Origin: UBA10183 sp041653835
GTDB lineage: Bacteria > Omnitrophota > Gorgyraeia > Gorgyraeales > Gorgyraeaceae
Direction: 5' to 3'
NCBI GenBank assembly: GCA_041653835.1
Contig: JBAZEP010000002.1
Location: 25,557-89,556 of the forward strand
DNA length: 64,000 bases
Each line of letters opens with the position of its first letter. The first letter of the stretch is position 1. A model generated the notes under the pieces. It did no database searches, was not told the DNA's origin, and saw only the letters and a list, made by a program, of their open reading frames with translations. Made by a program: the position numbers and the translations under genes. Below are positions 42,868 to 50,379 of this stretch, piece after piece.

Positions 42868-43883
42868 AAACCCAATTTCTCCTCAAACCCGTACATGATA
42901 TTCATATTCTGCACTGCCTGGCCGCTGGCGCCCTTAACCAGGTTATCAATAGCGGTCATCACCACCGCTAATGACCTTTCAGGGAAAACCTTCACGCCTA
43001 TGTCGCAGAAATTCGACCTGACAACGTTTTTAGTGTCAGGCAGCATGCCGTCTTCCAGCACCCTTACAAAATATTCGCCTTTATAAAGCTCCTTATAGAT
43101 GTCGAGCGCTTCTTTTGTGTTTATCTTTTTGATGAGTTTCAGGTATATCGTGCTCAATATCCCCCGCTCCATAGGCACCAGGTGCGGCGTAAAATTAACA
43201 GCTACTTTCGCCCCGCTTAGATTGCTCAGTTCCTGGTCTATCTCGGGCATGTGCCTGTGAAAATTCACCTTGTACGGCCTGAAACTATTGACCGCTATTT
43301 CAGTAAACATCAACGGCTGGCTGGGCGTCCTGCCCGCCCCGCTTACACCTGATTTGGAATCACAGATAATGCATTCCGTGCCGGCTATCTTCTTCTTCAA
43401 TAAAGGCGCGCACCCTAAAATAATACTGGTAGGATAACACCCGGGATTGGCTATAAGGTCCGCACCCTTGACCTCTTTCCTGTAAAGTTCCGGCAGGCCG
43501 TATATTGCTTTATCCAGGTACTCTGGGCACTCGTGTTTTATCTCATACCATTTTTCATATACGGCTTTATCCTTGAGCCTGAAATCGGCGCTCAGGTCTA
43601 TTACCTTTTTTCCATGTTTTAAAAGCACAGGCGCGAAATCCATCGATATCTTGTGTGGCAGCGCGAGAAACACGACATCTGTTTTTTCAGCTACTTCTTC
43701 CGCGGACATATCATAAACATCCAGGTCGAGCATTGCCCTTGACCATGGGTATAGTTTCGACATGTGGGTTTTTTCGATCTTCGCGGCAAGCGCCGTAATT
43801 TTCACTTCAGGATGGCCTAATAATATCCTTATAAGCTCTTCTCCCGCGAATCCGCTGGCGCCCATTATCCCGGCTTTTAACAT
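42864..43883 (-). CDS. argC: N-acetyl-gamma-glutamyl-phosphate reductase (ArgC)
   Basis: 339 residues, first gene of the long biosynthetic run. MLKAGIMGASGFAGEELIRIL starts the NADP fold, DLSADFRLKD follows, and the catalytic cysteine is in LIANPGCYPTSIILG. SGVSGAGRTPSQPL and the histidine-bearing NFHRHMPEIDQEL are typical. GGAGG precedes the ATG at 43883, and a consensus promoter ends about 30 bp upstream, so the run starts here. Confidence 0.97.
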   Translation of the reverse strand: MLKAGIMGASGFAGEELIRILLGHPEVKITALAAKIEKTHMSKLYPWSRAMLDLDVYDMSAEEVAEKTDVVFLALPHKISMDFAPVLLKHGKKVIDLSADFRLKDKAVYEKWYEIKHECPEYLDKAIYGLPELYRKEVKGADLIANPGCYPTSIILGCAPLLKKKIAGTECIICDSKSGVSGAGRTPSQPLMFTEIAVNSFRPYKVNFHRHMPEIDQELSNLSGAKVAVNFTPHLVPMERGILSTIYLKLIKKINTKEALDIYKELYKGEYFVRVLEDGMLPDTKNVVRSNFCDIGVKVFPERSLAVVMTAIDNLVKGASGQAVQNMNIMYGFEEKLGL

Positions 43884-43913
43884 AGCTTTCCTCCACTTGT
43901 GTATAATACTAAA

Positions 43914-43942
43914 ATTATAAACAAAAACGCCTATCCTGTCAA
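43914..43942 (-). promoter_or_regulatory. Consensus promoter of the arg-lys-pan-nad run
   Basis: TTGACA (43937-43942), 17 bp, TATAAT (43914-43919) on the minus strand: a perfect match to the housekeeping consensus. Transcription would start near 43907, giving a leader of about 24 bases with GGAGG. The -35 box lies inside the loop and next to the 3' arm of the rpsI terminator. No riboswitch or leader peptide fits in so short a leader. Confidence 0.85.
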
Positions 43943-43976
43943 TTGATTTCTCGTCGGAAAATGACCGGATAGGCGT
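43921..43976 (-). terminator. Terminator of rplM-rpsI
   Basis: ACGCCTATCC (43927-43936) pairs with GGATAGGCGT (43967-43976), extended by three pairs after a mismatch. On the minus strand the stem is followed by TTTTTGTTT, so it fits a rho-independent terminator with a long loop. A competing 7-bp hairpin CCGGATA/TATCCGG lies just upstream. Confidence 0.65.
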
Positions 43977-44033
43977 CTATGTTTATCCGGCTCCGCGTAC
44001 CGCCGCAAGCGGCCCGCAAAGCCGATTATTGTT

Positions 44034-44429
44034 TTACCTCTTAGTCCACTGGAATCTCTTGCGGGCCCCTTTCTGGCCGTACTTCTTTCTTTCCCTCTTT
44101 CTCGGATCTCTTGTGAGAAAGCCCTTTTTTCTTAATAAAACCCTCATCTCTTCGCTCGTGAGCGCTATTGCCCTGGAGATCCCGTGCCTTAACGCGCCTG
44201 CCTGGCCGGATTTACCTCCGCCTACGACAGTCGCTATTATATTATATTTATTCCCGATGTTCGCGGCTTGTATAGGCTGCATGATGATCATTTTAAGCGT
44301 AGGCCTTTCAAAATATTCCTCAAGAGGTTTTTTGTTGATCACTATCTCACCGGTCCCGGCTAATAACCGGACGCGGGCAATAGCCCGTTTACGCCTTCCT
44401 GTAGCCCATATCACATTCTCTGCTGTCAT
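44034..44429 (-). CDS. rpsI: 30S ribosomal protein S9
   Basis: 131 residues, normal for S9. IWATGRRKRAIARVRLLAGTG at the start, VVGGGKSGQAGALRHGISRAL-like VGGGKSGQAGALRHGISRA in the middle, and the conserved basic end ARKRFQWTKR, whose last arginine contacts P-site tRNA. It follows rplM by eight bases, the standard bacterial order, and is closed by a terminator. Confidence 0.98.
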   Translation of the reverse strand: MTAENVIWATGRRKRAIARVRLLAGTGEIVINKKPLEEYFERPTLKMIIMQPIQAANIGNKYNIIATVVGGGKSGQAGALRHGISRAIALTSEEMRVLLRKKGFLTRDPRKRERKKYGQKGARKRFQWTKR

Positions 44430-44437
44430 CTAATCCC

Positions 44438-44863
44438 TCACTTAACCTGTTCCGGCTTCTGAGCGATGTGCGGATGCTCAGGACCCGCGTAAATTTTTAA
44501 TCTGGTGATCATCCTGGAACCCAGCCTGTTCTTCGGAAGCATGCCTTTGATCGCGTGCCTGATAACTTCGGTAGGCCGCGTCTTCAGCGCCCTGTCCAGG
44601 GTCTTTATCTTCAGCCCTCCGGGATAACCGGAAAAGCTCGTATATGTCTTTGCCTGCAGTTTATCCCCTGTCACGGCTATCTTTACCGCGTTGACGATAA
44701 CCACAAAATCCCCGTTATCCACATTAGAGGTATAGCTTACCTTGCGTTTTCCGCTCAAAAGTAAAGCCGCTTTTACCGCAAGCCTGCCGAGTATCTGATT
44801 TTCGGCGTCTATAAGGTAATGTTTCCTGTCTATTTCTTTTTTTGTTATTAAACTTGTCTTCAT
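44438..44863 (-). CDS. rplM: 50S ribosomal protein L13
   Basis: 141 residues, normal for L13, an early assembly protein of the large subunit. RKHYLIDAENQILGRLAVKAA, NGDFVVIVNA and the late GMLPKNRLGSRMITRLKIYAGPEHPH are standard. A promoter of TTGACA-16-TACAAT type lies 24 bp upstream and GGAG precedes the ATG. It is co-transcribed with rpsI. Confidence 0.98.
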   Translation of the reverse strand: MKTSLITKKEIDRKHYLIDAENQILGRLAVKAALLLSGKRKVSYTSNVDNGDFVVIVNAVKIAVTGDKLQAKTYTSFSGYPGGLKIKTLDRALKTRPTEVIRHAIKGMLPKNRLGSRMITRLKIYAGPEHPHIAQKPEQVK

Positions 44864-44886
44864 ATTTTACTCCGCAAGAAGTTTAA

Positions 44887-44914
44887 ATTGTACCATAAAA
44901 CCCGGTATTGTCAA
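44887..44914 (-). promoter_or_regulatory. Promoter of rplM-rpsI
   Basis: TTGACA (44909-44914) and TACAAT (44887-44892), spacing 16 bp, minus strand. The first three bases of the -35 box are the end of one copy of a 49-bp direct repeat, the rest is unique sequence. Confidence 0.7.
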
Positions 44915-45022
44915 GCAAAAAAATGCCTGCTGGCGGTTATTTTTTGATTGATGCCGCAAAGACTTTTGCGGCGCAAGCAAAAAAATGCCTGCTGGCGGTT
45001 ATTTTTTGATTGATGCCGCAAA
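44912..45022. repeat. Two perfect 49-bp direct repeats at the end of the aldolase gene
   Basis: Copies 44912-44960 and 44974-45022 are identical and separated by 13 bp. The right copy covers the last eight codons and the stop of the class II aldolase-like gene; the left copy repeats that end downstream. The duplication creates a hairpin GCCGCAAA/TTTGCGGC (with its spacer) after the stop codon, and supplies part of the rplM -35 box. Confidence 0.9.
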
Positions 45023-45589
45023 AGCTTTTATGGCTGTTACGCCCGCGTCTTTGAGGGTTTTGCCCATGGAAATAAATCCATGGCCTTTCATTATTACAAA
45101 TTCCCTGTTTCCCAACGCTTTCAGGACGCTTTTTATCAGTTTTAAGGTGCCATAAGGTTCTTTTTTGGCGGTCTGGCAGAATTTCAGCCTCGCGGCGGAA
45201 CATAAAATCTCTTCGCAATGGCCGTGGAAGATCGCGTTCACATCCTTCCTTTTATGATAAATGGCGAAATGAAGCATGCTTTCCGAAGAAGGCTCTTTCA
45301 GCCCATGCGAATATACTATGTTTTTGTCGAAGTCAACGCCCGAGACCCTTACAAAATTTCTATTAGACAGACACTTCTTAAGGCCTATCCTTGAACCTGT
45401 TATTATAAACTCGTCGCTTCCTTTTTTTACCCTGAAACTGAGATTTCCGTAAGAACCGCCTTCATAAGGAGGCGCCAGGTTATAGTCATGGAATTTTTCG
45501 CACCAGTATTTCAACTTTTTGATCCTGGCGTCTTTTGGAGGACTATCGCTAAGCCTGATTATTTTGAATTTTACGCCCGCGTACGCCAT
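44999..45589 (-). CDS. Class II aldolase/adducin-family protein
   Basis: 196 residues. The family fold is suggested by GGSYGNLSFRVKKGSDEFIITGSRIG, by AIFHGHCEEIL with a zinc-type HxH and by VIMKGHGFISMGKTLKDA for the third histidine. Family members are sugar-phosphate aldolases, epimerases or MtnB-type dehydratases. The usual catalytic Glu is not certain and the N-terminus (residues 1-45) is atypical, so the substrate is open. Start codon and the upstream stop overlap by one base (TAATG). The gene's last codons are duplicated downstream. Confidence 0.7.
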   Translation of the reverse strand: MAYAGVKFKIIRLSDSPPKDARIKKLKYWCEKFHDYNLAPPYEGGSYGNLSFRVKKGSDEFIITGSRIGLKKCLSNRNFVRVSGVDFDKNIVYSHGLKEPSSESMLHFAIYHKRKDVNAIFHGHCEEILCSAARLKFCQTAKKEPYGTLKLIKSVLKALGNREFVIMKGHGFISMGKTLKDAGVTAIKAFAASIKK

Positions 45590-45996
45590 TATTTCTCCTG
45601 CTCCTGCGCCACTATCAAAGGATAATACCTTACCACCTCATTATTTAATAAAACCTCCACCTGGTATTTCCCGGGTTCGCGGAATACGATATTCACGAAT
45701 TTCGATATTACGGTATGGCTGGAGTCTATGCCTTTGAGTTCGAAGTTTACTTCCCTTGTATCAACGATTATCTTGTTGTCCTTTGAGTTTATGATCCTTG
45801 TCTTTTCCGTGAAACTTCCCATGCCTTTGATCCAGCGGTTGGCGATAAAAAGCTCGTGATGGGTCGCCGGGAAAGTCCGCGCGCCTATCACCTCAAATAT
45901 GCCTATAAACATCATCTTGCCGTTGTCTTCCCTGCGTATACTGTCGCACACTATAGAAAACTGCAGATCCGGTTTTATCAAGCTGTCTTTATCCAT
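45589..45996 (-). CDS. Unknown beta-rich protein, DUF6941-like
   Basis: 135 residues, soluble, predicted as a beta sandwich. Blocks: FSIVCDSIRREDNGKMMFIGIFE, ELFIANRWIKGMGSFTEKTRI and FREPGKYQVEVLLNNEVVRYYPLIV. The pattern (compact seven-strand domain of unknown role ending in a Y-x-L-x-V strand) resembles DUF6941, named from memory and unverified. It is translationally coupled to the class II aldolase-like gene and follows the beta-repeat protein by 13 bp. No function can be given. Confidence 0.5.
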   Translation of the reverse strand: MDKDSLIKPDLQFSIVCDSIRREDNGKMMFIGIFEVIGARTFPATHHELFIANRWIKGMGSFTEKTRIINSKDNKIIVDTREVNFELKGIDSSHTVISKFVNIVFREPGKYQVEVLLNNEVVRYYPLIVAQEQEK

Positions 45997-46009
45997 ATTC
46001 TCCCCTCTC

Positions 46010-46915
46010 TCACCATTTAAAGGCTATGCCGCCGCCTATGAAACGTTCGCCTTCTTTAAATACCGATTCTATATAAGCCATGCCGCTATTGCCCGGCATC
46101 TCTTTTGTGAATTTCAGGGACAAGCCGCCCCTTTCGATATCCGATGTTTCCAGGATAAGTTCTTTACCCTTGCCCATCTTCAACCTGCCTGAAAAAATAA
46201 TTCTTCTGCGCGGTTTCTTCGTTATGCCGGACAGTTTTATGCCTATATCAAAAACCGCGTAAACATCTTTTCCTTTAGGGGCCAGTGCCCCGAAACTTGC
46301 TGTAAAATTGAACCCGGAGCCGGTTTTCCTGTCCAGGATATAATTCAGTTTATATTTATCCGCTATGTCCCATTTGCCTTTGAATGTAATGACCTCGGAA
46401 GAACCGGCGCGGCTGTAAGTAATCTCATTATTTTTGTTTATCTTCCACGCTCCGGATAAGGTCAGGATGTCCGTATCCCTCAAGCCCCTTTCGATCCCGA
46501 AAGTAAGCCTGTTCTGTTTATCCGCCTGCCAGGAACCGTAAAGCCTTAACGTGTAAGTCAGACTTTTATTTTTACCTGCCCTGGAATTCACCAGCAGGCC
46601 TATTTCATTACTCTCCGCGGATATCAGTTTAGTCTTTAAGGTAAGCCTGTTTCCCTCGCATTGGTTGTTCCATTTATTCAGGGTAAAGACCAGGTTGTGA
46701 CGCTTGTCCAAAGAATATCTGCCTGAAAATTTTATCTTCTGCGGCGCATCTATGCCGGAGGACTTATTGACCTCGTAAAAAAGGTTATTATTCCCGTCTG
46801 TCCTGAATTTCCCGTAAATCACACGGCGGAATTTCTTCACCCGCGAACCCCTGCCCGGCTGATTCCGCGCTATAAGTCTGTTAAACGGGTCTATCTCGTA
46901 AAAAACCTTTTCCAT
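46010..46915 (-). CDS. Unknown protein of repeated beta-strand pairs
   Basis: 301 residues, not recognised. After a 30-residue start (MEKVFYEIDPFNRLIAR) come about nine repeats of roughly 22-45 residues with a G-x-W/Y-x-x-D-K-x-N-x-L-x-F pattern, for example YGSWQADKQNRLTFGIERG, SGAWKINKNNEITYSRAG and KGKWDIADKYKLNYILDR. Each repeat looks like a beta hairpin. No signal peptide or helix is seen, so an outer-membrane barrel is not supported by export. It may be a beta-solenoid or closed beta sheet. AGAGATGG-type start at 46915. Confidence 0.55.
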   Translation of the reverse strand: MEKVFYEIDPFNRLIARNQPGRGSRVKKFRRVIYGKFRTDGNNNLFYEVNKSSGIDAPQKIKFSGRYSLDKRHNLVFTLNKWNNQCEGNRLTLKTKLISAESNEIGLLVNSRAGKNKSLTYTLRLYGSWQADKQNRLTFGIERGLRDTDILTLSGAWKINKNNEITYSRAGSSEVITFKGKWDIADKYKLNYILDRKTGSGFNFTASFGALAPKGKDVYAVFDIGIKLSGITKKPRRRIIFSGRLKMGKGKELILETSDIERGGLSLKFTKEMPGNSGMAYIESVFKEGERFIGGGIAFKW

Positions 46916-46927
46916 CTCTCCGCCTTC

Positions 46928-46968
46928 CCCAAACCCGCATTGGGGATTTTCCTCAATGCGGGTTTGGG
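46928..46968. repeat. Perfect 15-bp-stem hairpin between DUF3786 gene and beta-repeat gene
   Basis: CCCAAACCCGCATTG (46928-46942) pairs exactly with its reverse complement at 46954-46968; the loop is 11 bases. On the minus strand it stands five bases after the DUF3786 stop codon. No U-run follows. Confidence 0.75.
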
Positions 46969-46973
46969 ATAAT

Positions 46974-47522
46974 TCAGAGCAAAGAAGCGGTTATACCGCC
47001 GAGGACAGCCGTGTCTTCGGTCGGGAATATATACATTATCTCGGGATTAAAGAGCATATTACAATCCGCCGGGAACTCTTCGTCCTTTGCCCATAATATG
47101 ACCGCTACTTTTACCTTCTGGAACGCGTTTATCGATATGGCGGCGCTGCCTTGGTCTATCCTCTCCGCGTTAAAAGCCGCGGCGCGGTCGAATATAGCTA
47201 AGGGTCTATCGCCATATTTTCTCAAGACCGGATTTATCGCCCTCTTTTTGAAAGCCGGAAAATACGTTTCCCCGCCTTCGAGTTCCTTGAAAGATATCCA
47301 GGCGTCACCGGCTGATTTCGATACCTTATTTTCATTGGCAAGATAATGCAGTATCAGTAATTTATAATGATCCTTGGCGGGCGCGTTGCATGACATGGAA
47401 ACAATATTCCTGCCGACATAATCTACTTCGTATTCATCATTGAAAAATTTTAAATATTTATCTTTTATCCCGTTTTCAAGTACCGATTCCCATGCTTTTT
47501 GTAAGGCCGCCTCATATCCCAT
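46974..47522 (-). CDS. DUF3786 domain protein
   Basis: 182 residues. The pattern of DUF3786 is visible: WISFKELEGGETYFPAFKKRAI, LRKYGDRPLAIFDRAAAFN, VAVILWAKDEEFPADCNMLF and YIFPTEDTAVLGGITASLL at the very end. These proteins are found mainly in anaerobes and have no agreed function; some are encoded near corrinoid or iron-sulphur proteins. The start (MGYEAALQKAWESVLENG) overlaps truA by 11 bp. No cysteine-rich metal site is seen. Confidence 0.75.
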   Translation of the reverse strand: MGYEAALQKAWESVLENGIKDKYLKFFNDEYEVDYVGRNIVSMSCNAPAKDHYKLLILHYLANENKVSKSAGDAWISFKELEGGETYFPAFKKRAINPVLRKYGDRPLAIFDRAAAFNAERIDQGSAAISINAFQKVKVAVILWAKDEEFPADCNMLFNPEIMYIFPTEDTAVLGGITASLL

Positions 47523-48264
47523 AGAACACTTTTTCCAAACACAGCCCCTTGGCAGGCGCTGTCTGTCCCGCCGAAGACCTGTGTTTTTTGTCCAGTATCT
47601 CTTTTACTGTTCCCGGTTTAAACCTGCCCCTTCCAACTTCCATCAAAGTCCCTGCTATATTACGGACCATATTATATAAAAATCCGTCCGCCTGGACATA
47701 TATCTCCACGACCGGAGGGTTTGATATAATTTCTATTTTCTTGACGGTCCTTACCGAATTCTTCTCTTTCTTGCCGGCTGTCTGGAACGATTTGAAATCC
47801 TTCCTGCCTATGAGGCATTTCGCCGCCTTTCTCATCGCTGGGATGTCAAGATAATAGGAATAATAAGCCGCGTGCCTCTCGAGCAAAGGTGAACGCGATT
47901 TCCTGTTGACTATGGTATATTTATATAACTTTCCTTTGGAATCGAACCTGGAATGAAACTTGAGCGGGACATATTCCGCCGAGATTATCGAGATCCGGCG
48001 CGGCAAAAACCTGTTCAAACCATTCTTGATATTTTCCGGATTGAGTTTTGAATTTGTCCTGAAATTCGCGGCCTGCGCCCTGGCGTGGACTCCGCTGTCC
48101 GTCCTTGAAGCCCCTGTGAGGGAAATTTTTTTCCCCAGGAGTTTTTTTGCCGCCTTTTCTATCTCTTCCTGGACAGTTTTTAATTTTTTACCAGCGCTTC
48201 CCTGCGACTGCCAGCCGTTGAAACCAAGGCCTTCGTATTCGATTATCAGTCTGATATTACGCAT
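47512..48264 (-). CDS. truA: tRNA pseudouridine38-40 synthase (TruA)
   Basis: 250 residues. MRNIRLIIEYEGLGFNGWQSQ at the start, the catalytic aspartate in GASRTDSGVHARAQAANF, and late FLYNMVRNIAGTLMEVGRG are the family hallmarks. It modifies positions 38-40 in the tRNA anticodon stem. It overlaps the end of asd by 19 bp and the DUF3786 gene by 11 bp, so it is in the leu-asd transcript. Confidence 0.96.
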   Translation of the reverse strand: MRNIRLIIEYEGLGFNGWQSQGSAGKKLKTVQEEIEKAAKKLLGKKISLTGASRTDSGVHARAQAANFRTNSKLNPENIKNGLNRFLPRRISIISAEYVPLKFHSRFDSKGKLYKYTIVNRKSRSPLLERHAAYYSYYLDIPAMRKAAKCLIGRKDFKSFQTAGKKEKNSVRTVKKIEIISNPPVVEIYVQADGFLYNMVRNIAGTLMEVGRGRFKPGTVKEILDKKHRSSAGQTAPAKGLCLEKVFYGI

Positions 48265-49268
48265 TCTGCTATCTGTACGGCATTAGTAGCCGCGCCTTTG
48301 CGCAAGTTATCAGCCACCACCCAAAGCCATAACCCGTTTTTCACAAAGGGGTCTTTTCTCACACGGCCCACAAAGACCTCGTCCTTGCCTTCCGCGTCTT
48401 TCGGCATGGGGTACAGATTGTTCTGCGGATCGTCCGCGAGTATTATACCGTCGGATTTTGAAAGGATACTCTTTACCTCTTCGGGAGAGATATTTTTATC
48501 AGTCTCTATGTAAATAGATTCGGAATGCCCTGTCCTCACAGGCACCCTGACAGTAGTCGCGGAAATATTTATCTTATCGTCGTGCATTATCTTATGCGTC
48601 TCTTTTACCAGTTTCCATTCTTCGCTGGTATAATCCGAATCGCTGAACCCGCCGATCTGGGGAAAAACATTATACGCCAGCTGTTGAGGCATCGCCTTGA
48701 TCTCAGATTTTACCAGCACGTTCCCATATCCGGCCTGGGCGATCTTCGAATTCTCCTCTTTCAATTGTTCGACAGCGGCCTTACCCGCGCCGGATGAAGC
48801 CTGCAGGGTAGTTACTATTATCCTGGATAAACCCGCTTTTTTATATATGGGCCACAGCGCCGCCACCATCTGTATGGTGGAACAATTCGGATTAGCTATT
48901 ATGCCTTTATGCTTTTTTACGTCTTTGGCATTGACCTCGGGCACCACAAGCGGCACTTTAGGGTCCATCCTGAAATCCGCGCCGTTATCTATAACAACCG
49001 CGCCTCTCTTCACCGCTTCATCGGCAAAAGTAACTGCCGCGCCTTTTTCCCCTTCTGTCCCCGCGAAGAGGGCGATATCCACTCCCTCAAAAGCGTCTCC
49101 CGAGATCGCCCGGACAGGATATGCGATACCGTCCACGTTTATATTCCTGGCGGAGCGCGCCAATACGCTCAATTTTCCGACAGGGAAATTCCTCTGCTTT
49201 AGAACCCTGAGCATTTCTATGCCTACAACCCCTACTCCCACAACCGCTACATTATATTTTTTATTCAT
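48246..49268 (-). CDS. asd: Aspartate-semialdehyde dehydrogenase (Asd)
   Basis: The ATG at 49268 (MNKKYNVAVVGVGVVGIEML) gives 340 residues and has AAGGCGA upstream; the frame runs a little further through a palindrome region with no better start. Catalytic cysteine in IIANPNCSTIQMV, QASSGAGKAAVEQL, and the histidine in VPVRTGHSESIYIE. It supplies aspartate semialdehyde to DapA and to threonine synthesis. Aspartokinase is not in the window. It is encoded after leuB, with a palindrome in the gap. Confidence 0.95.
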   Translation of the reverse strand: MNKKYNVAVVGVGVVGIEMLRVLKQRNFPVGKLSVLARSARNINVDGIAYPVRAISGDAFEGVDIALFAGTEGEKGAAVTFADEAVKRGAVVIDNGADFRMDPKVPLVVPEVNAKDVKKHKGIIANPNCSTIQMVAALWPIYKKAGLSRIIVTTLQASSGAGKAAVEQLKEENSKIAQAGYGNVLVKSEIKAMPQQLAYNVFPQIGGFSDSDYTSEEWKLVKETHKIMHDDKINISATTVRVPVRTGHSESIYIETDKNISPEEVKSILSKSDGIILADDPQNNLYPMPKDAEGKDEVFVGRVRKDPFVKNGLWLWVVADNLRKGAATNAVQIAECVISD

Positions 49269-49284
49269 ACGTCGCCTTATTAAT

Positions 49285-49323
49285 CTAATGTTACATTTTG
49301 ACACTGTCAGAGTGTAACATTAG
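49285..49323. repeat. Palindrome family P, leuB-asd junction
   Basis: CTAATGTTACA (49285-49295) pairs with TGTAACATTAG (49313-49323); the centre is TGACACTGTCA, i.e. TGACAGTGTCA on the minus strand. It starts seven bases after the leuB stop and ends 17 bases before asd. Confidence 0.8.
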
Positions 49324-49329
49324 TCAGTG

Positions 49330-50379
49330 TTACAGATTTTTTACTACCAGGTCGCCTATTTCCGTAGTCGAATATCCCATTTTCCCGGCAGCGAGTGATT
49401 TTAATTTTGTCTTCACTATTTTTATGACCGCGGCTTCTACCTGTTTCGCGGCATTGTCCTCTCCCAGATTTTCCAGCAGCATGCCCACCGCGCATATAGC
49501 CGCGAGAGGATTGATCGCATTCTTGCCGGTATATTTAGGAGCGGAGCCGCCTATTGGCTCGAACATCGAAACGCCCTCGGGATTTATATTGCCGCCGGCA
49601 GCTATGCCCATGCCGCCCTGGATCATCGCGCCCAGGTCAGTAATGATATCGCCGAATATATTATCCGTGACTATCACGTCGAACCATTCCGGGTTTTTCA
49701 CAAACCACATCGTGGTGGCGTCCACATGCGCGTAGTCCGTGGTTATATCCTTGTATTCCCCTGCCACTTCGTTGAATGTCCTCTGCCAGAGGTCCCACGC
49801 GAATGTAAGGACATTGGTTTTTCCGCAAAGCGTCAGTTTCTTATCTTTATTCCTTTTTCTCGTGTATTCAAACGCGTATCTGATACAGCGCTCAACGCCC
49901 TTTCTCGTATTATGGGATATCTGGAGCGCCACCTCGTCCTTGGCGCCCTTATTCTGGAACTCGCCTAATCCTTTATAAAGGCCTTCCGAGTTTTCTCTCA
50001 CTACCACAAAATCGATATCCTCGGGCTTTTTGTCCTTCAAAGGGCAGAACTTCTCGTTATAAAGCTTCACAGGCCTGAGATTGATATACTGGTCAAGCGA
50101 AAACCTGAGTTTCAAAAGAATGCCCTGCTCCAATATGCCGGGTTTTACATCAGGATGCCCTATAGCGCCTAAATATATCGCGTCCATCTTAGTCAATTCT
50201 TTTAAAACAGAATCAGGCACAAGCTCCCCTGTTTTCAGGTACCTTGCGCCGCCAAGGTCATAATCTATGGTCTCGTATTTAAAACCTGTTTTTTTACTTA
50301 CAGCCTCCAAAACCTTCAGGCCCTCCCTGACAACCTCCGGCCCTGTTCCGTCCCCTCCTATTACCGCTATTTTCCGCAT
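49330..50379 (-). CDS. leuB: 3-isopropylmalate dehydrogenase (LeuB), archaeal/ICDH-like branch
   Basis: The start MRKIAVIGGDGTGPEVVREG at 50379 gives 349 residues and overlaps leuD by 13 bp. It is a beta-decarboxylating dehydrogenase: VVRENSEGLYKGLGE, KTNVLTFAWDLW, DNIFGDIITDLGAMIQGGMG and EPIGGSAPKYTGKN are visible. The RENSEGLY form is closer to archaeal isopropylmalate, homoisocitrate or tartrate-type enzymes than to enterobacterial LeuB; the leuC-leuD neighbours argue for isopropylmalate. Confidence 0.85.
   Translation of the reverse strand: MRKIAVIGGDGTGPEVVREGLKVLEAVSKKTGFKYETIDYDLGGARYLKTGELVPDSVLKELTKMDAIYLGAIGHPDVKPGILEQGILLKLRFSLDQYINLRPVKLYNEKFCPLKDKKPEDIDFVVVRENSEGLYKGLGEFQNKGAKDEVALQISHNTRKGVERCIRYAFEYTRKRNKDKKLTLCGKTNVLTFAWDLWQRTFNEVAGEYKDITTDYAHVDATTMWFVKNPEWFDVIVTDNIFGDIITDLGAMIQGGMGIAAGGNINPEGVSMFEPIGGSAPKYTGKNAINPLAAICAVGMLLENLGEDNAAKQVEAAVIKIVKTKLKSLAAGKMGYSTTEIGDLVVKNL

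Noticed and set aside
42140..42898. 252-residue open frame on the plus strand
   Set aside because: It is the reverse shadow of argJ, has no ribosome site and no recognisable motif; similar plus-strand frames over pilM, nadA, lysA, asd and oppA were dropped for the same reason.
43884..43913. Arginine or lysine riboswitch, or leader peptide attenuator, before argC
   Set aside because: The leader between the predicted start point and the argC ATG is only about 24 bases, too short for any of these.
44912..45022. CRISPR-like repeat-spacer
   Set aside because: Only two copies of 49 bp with a 13-bp spacer, overlapping a gene end, and no cas genes; no CRISPR array is seen anywhere in the window.
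44937..45218. 93-residue minus-strand frame ending with the same residues as the aldolase-like protein
   Set aside because: It arises from the 49-bp duplication in a shifted frame and overlaps the aldolase-like gene; no independent start signal.
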